Shown here in pieces: positions 21,777-34,400 of a DNA stretch of 64,000 nt. Each line of letters starts with the position of its first letter. Within the stretch, counting starts at the first letter, position 1. The position numbers were made by a program, and so were the translations under genes. Source of the stretch: Clitopilus passeckerianus (taxonomy: Eukaryota > Basidiomycota > Agaricomycetes > Agaricales > Entolomataceae); contig CALYLX010000008.1 in the NCBI GenBank assembly GCA_944990035.1, positions 310,001-374,000 on the forward strand. Direction: 5' to 3'. The notes under the pieces are model-generated. The model had not been told where the DNA came from. It made no database searches and worked only from the letters and a program-made list of their open reading frames with translations.

Positions 21777-23899
21777 ATGACCACCGACACACTTTTCGGT
21801 GTCATCATCCACTACGAGCAACAAACTTTGCCTCCCTTCAAGGTGTTCGTCGACCTGGCTAAGGAGGATGTGTTAGACTTAACGAAGAAGGTCAAAGCAG
21901 AGATTACAATCGTTCTCCAGGATGTCGAGCTTAACCTGTGGAAGCCCGTCGAAGATATCTCCGTTGACGGCCCGTGGGACGCACTTGAAGATTCCATCCG
22001 AAAATTAAAGTTTCCGGATCCCAACTCAAAGGATAAATCCACGAAGGACGTGATATGGCTCAACCCGTTCAAGGAGTTATCTACTTATTGGACGACATCT
22101 CCTAAAAAGAGGCATCTGCATGTCATAGTACAGATCGAGCAGGCGGTCTATGGTAAGATCGTGGAGTCCCTGCCGATCTACGTCAACAACTCATGACTGT
22201 CCTTTCCCTAGACAACCGCAGCAGGAAGCGTATGCATGATGACCTCGAGGAAGATGAAGTTGTAAGGCGAAAGCGTTCCCAAACTGTACTCAATGCTCAA
22301 CTTCAGAGCTTCCACCGAGACTGGGTAAACCTCTCGATCCCGCCCACACATCTCTTCCGACGCCTGCCACGCCGCCTGATGACCCCGAATTCGGGGAAGA
22401 GGAGGGTGACGTCCTACCTGGCCATCCTTTTTTAGAGGTCCTGGGCAACCCCATCCTCGTCCGAGCCGAATTCATACGAACCTTTGATGCAGTGCAGAAA
22501 GTATACGACGATTACGAGGCACGGCGCCTGGCAGTGGTGACCGGACAACCAGGAATTGGTGCGAAAACTCTCTTCTGGGGTTCGTCTTACTAATGGTAAT
22601 CTCGTGCACAGGGAAGAGCACTTGGATTTTTTATGCAATACGCCGTTGTCTCGGAGAGAAGCGACCTGTTATCTGGTATCAAGGCGGGGACTTTCATTAC
22701 TTCTCAGACACCGGGGTGGAAGCATCGCGCACTTGGATACAAAATACCTGGTGCTTTGTGGACTCATCAAGTGCCGAACGACTCCCTGATTCAATTTCCC
22801 ACCCGCTGAGGGGACTATTTCCAATCTATGTTACCTCGCCGAGAACAGAACGCTGGTCAAAGCTCCACCAGGTACGAACACCGGAACTTATCATCATGAA
22901 TCTATGGACACGGGCCGAGCTGGAAAAAGCGTGAGTGCAAACATTGATATTCAATGGCCCATATGACAACGTTTTGCAGAAGGTCTGAGCTTTTCCAGCA
23001 GAGAGCAGCTAAAGACATATCGGAGCGGTTTGAAAATGCAGGTCCAAGTGCGCGCTTCTGCTTGGAATTCGACGAAAAACAGATGCATGACTTCTACCTA
23101 GGACCAGAGTCAGCGCTGGAGTTCAAAGCGGCTCAAGACATGGTGACCGCTCTCGTCGACGAGAAAGAACGCAAACTGCGTACCCGACGATATCTCTCAC
23201 CGCCTCTGTGTGGTACGCCGTAGTAATGTGGAATCCACGCAGTTCACAGTCGGCATTATTTCGCCAGTCGTAAGGCACCTACTCATTACCCAAATCTGGA
23301 TATGGGACGCACAGGACCGCATCAAAATGATTAAACGCTTTACAATAGAGGCTGGCGGTATCCGGGGTGTCTTGTTCGAAGCCGATTGTCAACACCGATT
23401 CACCGAACACATTCAAATAAAGGCAGAACCGATGTTTCGAACCAATAACCCTCGTTCTTGCTGGCATGCCTCTTTTGGGAACATTTCCGCATCTCCCGTG
23501 TTACGAGAAGCCCATCGAACCCATCTCACCAACACACCTAAAGTTCTTGATCTTTCTTTCAAGCCGTCGAAATGCCAGACATACAGGGACCAAAAACTCA
23601 AAATCGAAGAGGATGTCTACTACGTGCCGGAAGCTGATCACGAAATCGCCTTTGACTCGTTCATCGTTCATACCGGGCAACTCTACCTGTTCCAGTTCAC
23701 CAGCGGCTCACATCATAGTGTGAACCACGGTCTTGCAGTCAACCATCGTCGATTCTCCAATCTCCCCGCTACAGCAAGCCAGCACCTCATCTTCGTTGTC
23801 CCACAGGACCTTACCGAATTCAACTGTCCACACTCTGACGATGGTTACTTGCATGATCATATTCCTCATGTAGCTCGATTTGATTATACAAAGGATTAA
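21777..23899 (+). CDS. Crinkler (CRN)-type effector-like protein, frame break
   Basis: Exons can be placed at 21777-22152, 22212-22261, 22309-22558, 22612-22930 and from 22980, ending at a TAA at 23897-23899. Three parts are visible. First comes a ubiquitin-like Crinkler header of about 125 residues with no signal peptide, ending near HVIVQIEQ. Then a Pro-rich linker leads to a P-loop NTPase with Walker A GQPGIGKST at the exon 3/4 junction. Last comes a restriction-endonuclease-like tail with the pattern FDSF...LYLFQFT...HH. CRN proteins are cytoplasmic or nuclear host- or rival-directed effectors of oomycetes and some fungi. The frame changes by +1 between about 23145 and 23210. A 70-nt intron (23180-23249) would restore phase but delete family-typical residues, so a single-base indel is more likely. 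Product integrity is therefore doubtful. Confidence 0.7.
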
Positions 23900-26800
23900 G
23901 CACACATTTTTTTAATCCTTACTGTAATTATATGACCAGTTACGAGTCTGAAGCTGAAGTGCTCGATGAGGATGCCAGAATAACGTGCCTCTCTTCGATC
24001 CTCGTCTCCACCTCTAGCATATCTTCCCTTCCCTTCCTTTCCCTGCTCAACCGCCACTCCTTTGGCATTAAGTTCACCGACGCCAAATTCATACTTGGGT
24101 CGGCTAAATTCGACCTTTCCATTTCAAAGCCTCGGCGTTCTCCATATCTCCTAATAACCCTCGCCACCTCCATCGCTCCTGCGCTTCACTTCTCCCCACT
24201 CCCTTCCCGAGTCATTTCCCTCCTTCCCAACGCAACACATGTCCCCGATCGTCGGATGATTGAAACTAGCGTCAAGTTGGCGCCCTCGTGATACTGAACA
24301 AGGGAAAAACGAGCTGCCGATATGCCTAGTTGGTGAGAGCGGACCGTGGATGATTTGGGACTAGCCCATGAACTTTGGCAACCACGCGTCCTAGAACTCC
24401 GCCAATCCTTCAAACGGCCCATACACCTTCCCTCTCCAACGTTGACTCGCAAGAGGACAAGTAAATGGCGTCTGTGAGTGGAGAGGGCGGAAAATGGGAT
24501 GGGATGGGATGGATTGGCGATTGAGTAGGCATTCGCCTGGCATCTTCTTCGTCCTTTCGTATCTTGCTGGGTCCCTCAGCTCGGCTATCCCCTCCCCAGC
24601 AGGACTACATCGAGCGCGCCTTGTCGACTCCATCTGATGGGCCCAGTCTTGAGAACAAATGCAGCAGATGTGTGATACGAGGGTTGGTACGGTTCCAGAG
24701 CTTTGTTTCACGAAGGAGTGGGGAAGGAGAATAGGAAGAAAGAAGTTTAGGCTGGGTGAATAGGAAGTTCCTCGCGATGTTCAGGTGAGTTGCTACACAC
24801 GGAGGCGAAAGCGTTCGAGCCAAGGAGTAGCTGGCTGGAATCGTTGGTTAGCGTCGAGAAGGGACATGCTTATTGATGGAATGATAGGTGCAAATCGGGT
24901 AGGGGTTTCCACGAAAGGTGAGGTTGAAAATTCCATAGTATGAGCGGGGGAGATGGAGGCGAAGGTCCGGCGTCTGGTTCTTCGTTCTTCGTTCCTTCCT
25001 TGCACCCACGCGCCCTTCCCAACTCAACAAGATCAGCCTACGATTTCCGTCCTCCGACTCCCACAATCTAAGTCCCTCGACTCGCTCGCCTCCACTTATG
25101 GCTTCCTGTAACGCAAAACAAGGCAACATTTCCTTTCGCATGCCTCTGCCTCAGCAGGAAAACTGATCGGCAAGGTGGGCTGCCATGATTTGACCGCAAC
25201 AGGGGCTTCTAACCCTGTGATGAACTGTCGAGAGAGCGGAGAGGGGGGAGGGGAGGTGGGAGGTTCTAGTTCCTGCCGGTGGGCAGGGTATTCCAGCATC
25301 AAAGACGTGCTGTGCATCGGTGGAGATGCGAGGTATACGTAAACGGTGCAATGGCAAAGTTGAGGTCCGAGATAGATAGCGTCAAAGTCGGTGAACGAAG
25401 CTGGGTTGAATGGGTATGTAGCGCTCGATTCCTCAACTTCGAATCAACTTCCCTCCTCCCCTTTTTGCCTCCCATGGTGCACGACAGCACGACGTTTTGC
25501 GCGACTGCATAGGATCCAGATAAACTCTCCAATACAGCAATGAAGTTCATGCTTGTCAATAGGCTAGTGTGAACGACGAGGGAGGTGGATGTTTCGAGCG
25601 TTGAACATCTTGACGCCAAAGGAGAGCCGTGGATTGGTGCAAACGGGAACATCATTGTGAGAGAGACGATAGGTGCGAACGGAGTGGTGCTAGTGGTGAT
25701 GGGAGTTGTGGGAAGAATGCCCAGAAACATCCGAGTGCCAAATGAGCTGGCGGTCTTGCCCGCAATGTGTTGAATGAACGGAGGAGATGATCGATGGGGT
25801 CCCATCTCCCAGACGCAATTTCCCTTTAGCACCTCCGATAGAGCCTTCTTATGCATCACCTCATCGTTCGACTTCTATCAAGGCAATTTTTTTCCGTCCA
25901 TGAGATGAGGAAATTCTCTAGGCGTGCGTTGGTGTTGGATGCGGGACTGAGAAGTTTGGCTTAATGTAAGAGTTACAGGTGGCAGAATATAATAGGAAGA
26001 GGTTTCTGGTAGCTGAAGAAGAGAGTAAATAGCAAGAATTTCCGAGTCGAGAGGCCAGGCTTCAGAGGTGGTCATCCAATGGAGAGGGCAGATTAATGAC
26101 GGCATTTCCCGAATGATTCAATTCTCCTTCCTTTCTCTTGATCATTCTGCCGCCAAGATCTACAGTATATGAGCGACAATATCCAGCCTAAGCACGCTGA
26201 TGAAATCCTCGAACCCTTTTACTCCTGAAATAATAGCATGACCACATTACCCCTTCGCCTTGGCATCCACCTGCAAACTCTGGTGCAGGATCCTCATCCC
26301 ACGTCACCTTGAGTCCCAGTATGTTCGATGCAACATCAAACGCGCCGCCGTCTGGCCAAATATCTTACATATTTTGAGAATGCCTCACTCTTCGTGACTT
26401 GCCAATCTTACTCCGAATTCACGACTATTCAGCACCCCGTTGAGGCGCTTTGGAGCCAGCGTTGATACGGATTATGGCCTCTGACCGTTTTTGACATCTG
26501 ATCGTAGTTGGAAGAAAACACAACGATGGGAACGAAGATTGAACGGAGAGGACTGGAAATATTGATTTTGAAAATTGGGTTAGGCATTACAAGGGGTTGA
26601 GGCTGTTGACGCGGACAAGTACGTGAGACAAAGGTGTTATAGATCCAGTTCCTGGCCAACCATTTCATTACATTTAACTTGCCGGCTTCAATATTCCGCC
26701 CTTCAAGCCCAAATCCCGGTATATTTGAAGGCTCCCTTCCGCATCACTATGACCGCTCAAGTCTCCCGCATGTAGAGGTAGAAGCGGACGAGAAATAAGA

Positions 26801-27029
26801 CGAAGCGGTCAAAGCCATGTTCGGTGTCGGCAATATATCGCCGTGAAGGATAATGCAAGGCGTGCGGCGTGCGTCGGAAACGTTGTGTGTGAGGAACCGA
26901 GAGGGTTACCAGCAGTTTCGGTAGAACTCCGAGAGTCTTGCAATTTCATCTATCTGGCCAATTTAATCTAATCTCCCTAAAAATCTCCCTAAACACGCCA
27001 CCCCACACCTGAGTGCTGAGTCCTGGCTT
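23900..27029. other. 3.1-kb stretch without a supported gene
   Basis: Both strands have frames up to about 185 codons (for example minus strand 25299-25859), but none shows a domain, signal peptide or coherent splicing, and overlapping frames on the two strands look like chance in Ser/Thr/Pro-biased sequence. A short GGGAT/GGGATGG run occurs near 24495-24515. It may be the eroded remains of older genes or transposons. Confidence 0.5.
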
Positions 27030-27886
27030 CTAGGCTTGTCCGAATCCTTCGTCTCTTCTCTCTCTGATCGAATTTATCTCTTCTAATGAACTACCTATGA
27101 TACGTCTAACCCTAACACGAGAAACTACACCCACGAACCTCAAAAATGCTTTCATTCTCTCTCTTGTACTAACCCCAGCCGCCTTCTCCGATCCCCTCTT
27201 CATCGCATGACCCTCGGGGAGCATCTCATCCAAACACTCATACTTCTTCTCAAGATACCTCACATCCCTCCTTAAATAAGACGCCCTCGCCAGAGCATCA
27301 ATACTCCTCCCATGCAGCCTCTCATATTCATCATCAACCCTACCCATCTCTTCGCGCCTCGCTTCTGCTTTTTGTTCAAGAGAGTACATGAGTTGTTCTG
27401 CGCGTTTAGCGGCGTGTTGGTATTGACGGAGGTGAGTAATGCTTATTGAGAGCATTTCGGATTCTACCTGGGCGGTGGACATGGGAGGGATGTCGACCGT
27501 GTCGGTGGAACCGTAGTCCGAGGGGATGGATAGGGATGGGGAGAGGGGAGGTGAATCAGAGACATCACTGATGGGGGACTCGGGTTCAGTATCGATTGAC
27601 AGTGAGTCTTGGTCAAAGTCGGTAGGTGGCGAAGGGGATGAAGGTATTGAATTTGATTTTAGGTGGGGAGAAGCTGGAATAGTCAAAGTAGTTGGCGGTC
27701 GGCAATTTGCGAAATGGACATTGGACAATTCACGAGAGAGGCCGGACACGAGGGAGGGACGATTATCCTGGGGAATGTTGGCGTTACCACAGAGATAACG
27801 GTTATAATGCGCACCTTGTTCTCATCCTTTGCCTCTTTATGTTTCCGTAGATCCATGACACGCCAAGCTCCAGGGTGGTCTAGCAT
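27030..27886 (-). CDS. Small coiled-coil protein
   Basis: Two exons, 27886-27815 and 27767-27030, encode 269 aa. The 47-nt intron has a GTGCGC donor and a CCCCAG acceptor. The downstream exon has no ATG near its start, which supports the spliced model beginning at MLDHPGAWRVMDLRKHKEA. Residues 50-120 are Ser/Pro-rich and acidic; about 125-205 form a strongly charged helix (SITHLRQYQHAAKRAEQLMY, then EARREEMGRVDDEYERLHGR) that should be a coiled coil. The C-terminus is basic. No family is recognised. It is transcribed away from the protease-like gene at 28281, sharing about 390 bp of intergenic DNA that contains a conserved promoter block. Confidence 0.65.
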
Positions 27887-28054
27887 GAGGCAAGTGAGCG
27901 CGGGCTGGCTGTTGCTTACGCAAGCGCGACGACGAGAGGCTGGTTCGAGTGGAGGAGGATAATTGTATCCCTTTGTTTTGCCAAGTCAAGTCGAATTTGA
28001 CCTACTCCCTTTGTCTGACGATTACAGTCATTTCCGTAATGAGTAAGACGCAGC

Positions 28055-28084
28055 CCAATCTAATCTAATCTCTGAATCACGTGC
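28055..28084. promoter_or_regulatory. 30-bp E-box-containing promoter block, copy 1
   Basis: CCAATCTAATCTAATCTC followed by ..AATCACGTGC. It is 28 of 30 bases identical to the block at 31259-31288. It lies about 170 bp upstream of the minus-strand coiled-coil gene and about 200 bp upstream of the protease-like coding region. It contains CCAAT, a threefold CTAAT/ATCTA run, and the palindromic E-box CACGTG, a bHLH-type site. Confidence 0.65.
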
Positions 28085-28280
28085 TTTCATTCTGCCGACA
28101 TCGTTTGTTCCAGACTAAAGAAAGAGGGTCTTCACTTTATTCCCCTACTCGCTCAACTCGCTCAACGCACTTCCTCAGTTAATTACTAATCTCGTAGCAG
28201 AACGTCTGAACCCTCACAAGCGAGTTATTTTACATTTTATTGGTCTTCTTCTATACTGACCCGCTTGTATACTTTTCTAG

Positions 28281-30383
28281 TGGATGATCCCAGTCCCTTG
28301 GAGCTTTATGTACACTCACCAGCGTTCGACAAAGAGTGCATTGTGTGCTCCAAGGTTGTAAATGTCCCCCTATCCGACGATAGCAATATAGGCTACTCCT
28401 CTGACCGCATCAATCTCTGGGAGAATGACTCCTCCTCCAGTGATTCCTCCGTCGAGTCCTCTCCCTACGAAGTCCCCAAGCTCGAGGCGTACCTTTACTA
28501 TTTTGGCCTCCGAGGCCCCAGACGCTGGGGTCCCAAATTGATCTTCCGGACGTCCAAAGATGTCTTCACAGCGCCCTCGAGGTCAGAGCAACGTGAAGAA
28601 CCTCGTCGCATGCAGCTTCGGCCAGTCTACCAGCACCACATGCTTAGCGAGGGCGATCTATGGCCTACCATTCGTTCTGAGGTTCGTGACCTCCTCAAAG
28701 CACAGCAATCTGCGGACTGACATTTGTTCCAAGGTTGTGAAACTTCTTGACCAGCGAAACATCCAGCATTCGTCTGTCGACCTTGTTCGTTTCAGCTGGA
28801 TTGAGGACGACAAATACGACGGGGGCAACGGGGATAACTCCGACATCGAGGAGGTGAATGAGGACGACGACGACGACGACTCCAACATCGAGGAGGTGAA
28901 TGGGGACCACGAAGATGACTCCGACATCGAGGACTTCGAAACCAAGCTCTCCCCGTATGGGACAGTGGTTATCACTCCCGTCACGATTTGGGTGGGAGTC
29001 TTGCCTGATACTCTCACCGGCGAGGTCGCATTCAAATCTTCTAACGACATCCTTGATCTCCTCAAGGAGCACGGTATTTCCGACATCGATGTTGCCTACC
29101 GTGAGTCGGTCGCTAGGGGCTCCAGTGGTCCAGAACTGTTTGCACCCGTCTCGGATCTCGACCCCCTCAAGGATGTCATTGATCCTGTGACTACTACACT
29201 TAGCCTGCCTATTGCTGGGTTCAAGACGCTCTATATTCAGGGAACAATGGGTTTCTACTTCAAAGTGGGCCAAGATCTGTACGCCGTCACCGCCCGACAC
29301 GTCCTCTTCCCTGAAGATGAAGGGAATAATACGTACACCTACGTCGGTACGTTCTTTTCCCCTAGAGAATAAGCGCAATTCTGAATTTCTGACTACACCT
29401 ACAAAGCCGGGCCGAAGAAAGAGGTCGTCCTCATGGGAGGCAAAGCCTTCCACAACTTCCTCGTATCTATCAAGGGCCATATTGGCATCAGGAACTTCAA
29501 GGTTGGTGTCTTGGAGAAGTGGGTTACAACGTTAACGGCAAGGTCGGACGGCAATGGCCCTACAGCTGAGGAGGCGGCAAGGGAGCTGGAGGAGATTCGA
29601 CGCGAGCTAACCAAGACACGAGCGGCAATCGAGAAACTCAAGAATTTCTTCGTGAAGATGAAGAAGGAGTGGACGAGGCCAAAAGACCGGGTGATTGGAC
29701 ACGTAGTCTGGGCACCTCCTATCAGTGTCCATACCGCCCCTCACAGTTATACGGTGGATGTTTGTGTCGTCAAGCTCGGCGAGAAGAAGTTCTTGCAGAA
29801 CTTCAGGGGCAATGTGCTCGACTTAGGTGTGTGGCGATCCATCTTGCTAAAGACCCACCACCTAACTAATCATATTCCAGGCCCTGAGATCGAACCCGGC
29901 AAGTTTATTAGCTTGATGAACCCTCGCATGGATGCGCTGTCCGATTTTGACTATCCATTCGACCGTCTCCTCAAGCTCCAAGGCATTCTCTCCGCCGAAG
30001 AGATACAGACGCCAAATAACAAAGACCACAGAGGTGACCCTATGCGATACGTTATAAAACGCGGCCCCGCCACGCTCACCACGATTGGTTGTTTGAATGG
30101 ATTCGAGTCTCATGTTCGCCGCTACTTCGCCATAGGCAGCCGCGATTCGGTGGAAGTAGCAGTCTATCCCTATGATAACGACTCTGGTCCATTCTCTAGG
30201 GGCGGGGACTCTGGCTCCATCATCGTTGACGCCCTCGGCAAGTTTGCTGCCCTCCTCACCAGTGGCACGGGACCAACCGATTCCTTCGACATCACGTTTG
30301 GGACACCAATGCACTGGCTCTGGGACGTCATCAAGACTCAGTTTCCCGGCGCCAACCTCTACTTCGAAGACAACAATAGCTAG
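28281..30383 (+). CDS. Trypsin-like serine protease homologue (S1-like fold)
   Basis: Exons: about 28281-28681, 28734-29346, 29407-29826 and 29881-30383. The third intron (29827-29880) is 54 nt and stop-free, so the frame reads through it. The triad is recognisable: YAVTARHVLF (His), YTVDVCVVKL (Asp) and RGGDSGSIIV (Ser, GDSGS). An N-terminal domain of about 300 residues precedes it, with an acidic EDDDDDD run and LDQRNIQHSSVDLVRFSW. A coiled-coil insert (ARELEEIRRELTKTRAAIEK) sits between His and Asp. I know related proteins as an uncharacterised agaricomycete family; no signal peptide is seen, so an intracellular protease or pseudoprotease is likely. The start is unresolved: the first exon is preceded by TTTTCTAG and opens with GTG-GAT-GAT, with no in-frame ATG nearby, so a missing upstream exon or a lost start codon is implied. 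Confidence 0.7.
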
Positions 30384-31258
30384 GTTCGTCTCTCTCTTCT
30401 GCCTCATCCTCTCGTACGTATAACTGACAACCTTAATGTCAAGACCTTGGCGAGACATCATGCATTGTTTTGTTACTACGACTGTTCCCATTCTCCTATC
30501 CCCACACTTCTTGTCATTCTGCGACTCGTTCTCGGTTCTTGGCGCTCCGTTGTCTACTGGTTGGCTAAGATGAAGGAATATACTAAGAGGAAGAGGGGAG
30601 ATGGGCACAGACGCGGATGACGGCAGTGGTTATCAAAGTCGTAGGCAGTCGGTTGAGGAGTCCACCTAGGTAAGATATCAGTCGGCCGTAACGTTGACGC
30701 GGCGGAGAAATTGAAGGTGCTCTTCTTCCGCAGGTAGTCAACAGTCGTTCGTAGAAGGATTCCGTAGACAGAGGTAGCGAGCGATGTTTCCACCGATGAG
30801 CGATGAGAATCTTAGATGGTGTGTTGTAGTTGTGTAATTGGGTAGAGCAATACTGGAGGAGCAACGGTTTATGTAAATGATGGGTTTGCATCCTCCATAA
30901 ACCACATGTCAGGAAGGAAGAGGCGAAGCGACGGACCCGTCGACGGAGGCTGGCAAGACAAGACGAGGATGATTTGGGGACGTAAGGTTGGTGCTGGAAG
31001 AACGAATTCCGGAGTCACGAAATTGGCTAGAGAAATGACGTGAATGAGGTCGGCGATGGCTGCGTGTTGGTCCATCTTGCTCTCCTACGTGTCCACATCC
31101 CTCAACACGTCCCCTTATACATGATGTCAGAGATCCTTCGAGCTATGCGACGAGTCCATCTCTGGGCAATAAAGCACTCCACGCGTCAAGAGAGCAAGTG
31201 AGAAAGGCGCATGTCGGCCATTCCCGACCGATCCCGAATGTTTGCTTACCATTTTCGG
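30384..31258. other. Intergenic, no gene supported
   Basis: About 870 bp between the protease homologue and the Hsp78 promoter. Minus-strand frames of 70-100 codons lack motifs. Confidence 0.5.
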
Positions 31259-31288
31259 CCAATCTAATCTAATCTCCCAATCACGTGC
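31259..31288 (+). promoter_or_regulatory. 30-bp E-box-containing promoter block, copy 2 (Hsp78)
   Basis: This is nearly the same 30-bp element as at 28055-28084, ending in the CACGTG E-box, about 145 bp upstream of the Hsp78 ATG. Similarity continues weakly past it (TTCATYC then GCCGA in both). It is a likely shared transcription-factor site. Confidence 0.65.
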
Positions 31289-31431
31289 CTTCATCCAGCC
31301 GAGCCGACGTCACCAACCGTGTATTCCTGGAAAGTACTCGAACTGTCCTCGCTCTCAGGCTATCTCAATTTTCTTCTCCCTTCTTTCTAATTTATCTCTC
31401 TTATATCTTCTAACTACTTTAACTAACTACG

Positions 31432-34400
31432 ATGACGCGTCTAATCCTCCCAGCCCGCGGCCTCCGAACACCAACGCTCCTTCCACGGCTCTCCCGTCCT
31501 CCATCTTCTCTCTTCCCACTCCTCCGTCCTGCCTTCCTCACCTCACCTCTCCCTCGTTCCAGCCCAACGCGCACCTATGCCTCCATCCCTCCAAACCGAC
31601 CCAACAACCCAGGCTCATCCGGCTTCCCTGGCTTCTCAATGGGAAATACCCAACCAGCAAAAGGCGAAGCCTTAAAAGCACACTCAATCGACCTAACCGC
31701 CCTCGCCCTCTCCGGCAAACTCGACCCCATAATAGGCCGGGACTCCGAAATCCGTCGAACCCTCCAAATCCTCTCCCGTCGTACCAAATCCAACCCTGTC
31801 CTCATCGGTCCTCCAGGCGTAGGGAAAACCGCTATTATGGAGGGGTTGGCTTTGAGGATTGTGAGTGGGGAGGTGCCGGAGAGTATGAAGGGGAAGAGGG
31901 TTTTGAGTTTGGATTTGAGTGGGATATTGGCGGGAAGTGGGGTGAGAGGGCAGTTTGAGGAGAGGTTTAAGGCTGTGGTTAGGGATATTGAGGAGGAGGC
32001 GGGGGATGTTATCGTGTTCATTGATGAGGTACATGTGCTTTTTCAGTTGGGGAAGACGGAGGGGAGTGTGGATGCGGGGCAGATGATTAAACCTGCGTTG
32101 GCGAGGGGTTTGCAGTTGGTTGGTGCGACTACCACCGACGAATACCGTAAAACGATCGCAAAAGATGCTGCCCTTGAACGCCGGTTCCAACCTGTTACTA
32201 TAGCCGAACCTTCAGTCCAGTCCACCATCTCGATCCTCCGTGGGCTGAAATCCCGTTACGAAGTCCACCATGGGGTGGAGATTTCGGATTCTGCACTCGT
32301 TACTGGTACGCTCTCTTTTCCTCTTCCTCTCCTCTCATGTCTAATTCATTCCTTCATCTCGTTGCACCCGCGTCCTACAGCCGCAGTCTACGCAAACCGC
32401 TACATCCCCTCCCGCTTCCTCCCCGACAAAGCCATCGACCTCGTCGACGAAGCCGCTTCTTCCCTCCGTCTTGCGCAGGAGTCCCGTCCAGAACAGTTGG
32501 AGAAGCTGGATCGAGAGGTGGTGACGCTGCAAATTGAACTCGAATCACTCAAGCGAGAAGTCGACGAGGTTAGTCTTGCGAGGAGAGCAGATGTCGAGAT
32601 GGAGTTGGTGGAGAAGAGGAGGAGGAGGGAGAGGTTGGAGGGGGTTTGGTTGGATGGTATGTTTTCAGGTTTGATTCTCAGATAGCAAGTGAGAGCTGAA
32701 CTTGGAAATAGAGAGACAGAGGCTGGAGAAGATCAAAGAAACGAAGAAACGCCTCGAAGATGCCAAGTATGAACTTGAAGTTGCGCAGAGGCAGGGACAG
32801 TTTGAGTTGGCGTCGAGGTTGAGGTATGCGACTATACCCGAACTCGAACGTCAACTTCCTAAGGACTCCTCTTCGGCCTCTTCATCGACGTCTACTTCGA
32901 CTTCAACCTTGACCGACTCTGAGAACGCTCAAGCTGGAAAGAAATCCCCGAACGCAAAGTCAGACGGAAATGGAGTAGAAGAAGATTGGGAAATGCTCCA
33001 CGACCGCGTAACGAGCGATGATATAGCGAGAGTAGTGGCTAGGTCGACGGGTATACCGGTTCAGAGTTTGGTTAAGGGCGAGAGGGGGAGGTTGGTTAAC
33101 GTGCGTTCCTGTCCTTACATCTCTCCCTCCTTGTTCCCACCCCTTCCTTCTCTCTCCCCCTTTCGTTCCCCCTCTCCTTCCTCCTGGTATCAATACTGAC
33201 GCCCACCCTCTAGATGGAACAAACCCTCTCCAAACACATAATAAACCAACCACACGTCCTCTCCACCATCGCATCCGCCATCCGCGTCTCCCGCGCGGGG
33301 TTGAGTAACCCCAACCGACCGATTGCGAGTTTTTTGTTTTTGGGACCGACTGGGGTGGGGAAGACGGAGGTTTGTAAGAGGTGGGTTTGAGGTCCTTGCT
33401 CTATTTTCTCCCTTTCTCTTTTACTTCTACTTCTACTTGTTCCTCCATTCCTTTGCTCACTGTCCCCTTTCTTCGTTCACCCACTCCCCTCCCCTCCCGC
33501 TTCCTCGTATGAAAGGAAATTGGAACAAATGCTGACGCACTCTATTCCAGACTATCAACCCACCTCACAGGCTCGCCTGACCCTTCGCGCGGGTTGATAA
33601 CGATTAACATGTCGGAGTATCACGACCGGCATACGATTTCGCGGTTGATTGGGGCTGCGCCTGGGTATGTGGGGTTTGAGGAGGGTGGGCAGTTGACGGA
33701 GGCTGTGAGGAGGAAGCCGTATGGTGAGTTACTACGATTATGAGGGTTTGGGGGGAGAGGAGGCAGGAAAGAGGAGAGAGGCGACAGGCGCCAGGGTATT
33801 CCTGGACCCAGTCGTGCCTTGACGTCCCCTCCGTTTCGTGTCTATGCCCATCTCTGCCTCCGCCCCTCCGCCTCTACGTCGATGTGAACTGGATGCTGAT
33901 GGAAACCCTGTATAGCTGTGGTATTGTTGGATGAAATCGAGAAAGCGCATAAGGATGTTGCGTTGATCTTACTACAGATATTGGATGAGGGGCAGATTAC
34001 GGATAGTCAGGGGAGGAAGGTTGATTTTAGGGTGCGTACACGTTCACCTTCCCCTTCCTTCTATCGAGGACTAACATCACTCGCTTCGCTCGCAGAACAC
34101 GATAATCGCCCTAACATCCAACCTCGGCTCCACCCTCCTCTCGCACCCTTCCTCCACCTCCCCATCCACGGGCTCGCCCCTCCCATCCACGCGTTCTCAA
34201 ATCATGTCCTTAGTCGAATCTCACTTCCCACCCGAGCTCCTCAACCGTTTGGACGCTACGTTGATATTCAACAAGCTCCCCCAAGGAGCGATTGAGAAAA
34301 TCGTGGATTTACAGTTGGGCGAGGTACAGGAGAGGTTGGATCAGGCTGGGAAGAGGGTTAAAATGGAGGTGGGGAAGGAGGGGAGGGGGTGGTTGGTTAG

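Noticed and set aside
25299..25859. 186-codon minus-strand frame in the gene-poor 24-27 kb stretch
   Set aside because: Low complexity, no domain, no splice partner, and an overlapping frame on the other strand is equally long relative to chance.
28039..28042. ATG at 28039 followed by A|GTAAGA as a tiny first exon of the protease homologue
   Set aside because: Phase would fit, but the implied 238-nt intron contains the conserved promoter block, so this is more likely promoter DNA.
28695..29480. 261-codon minus-strand frame opposite the protease homologue
   Set aside because: Its acidic repeats mirror the sense-strand codons; the sense frame has the His/Asp/Ser triad.
32028..32049. GTACAT...TTTTTCAG in Hsp78 looking like an intron
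   Set aside because: Only 18 nt long, and the read-through translation matches the Walker B region of Hsp78 proteins.
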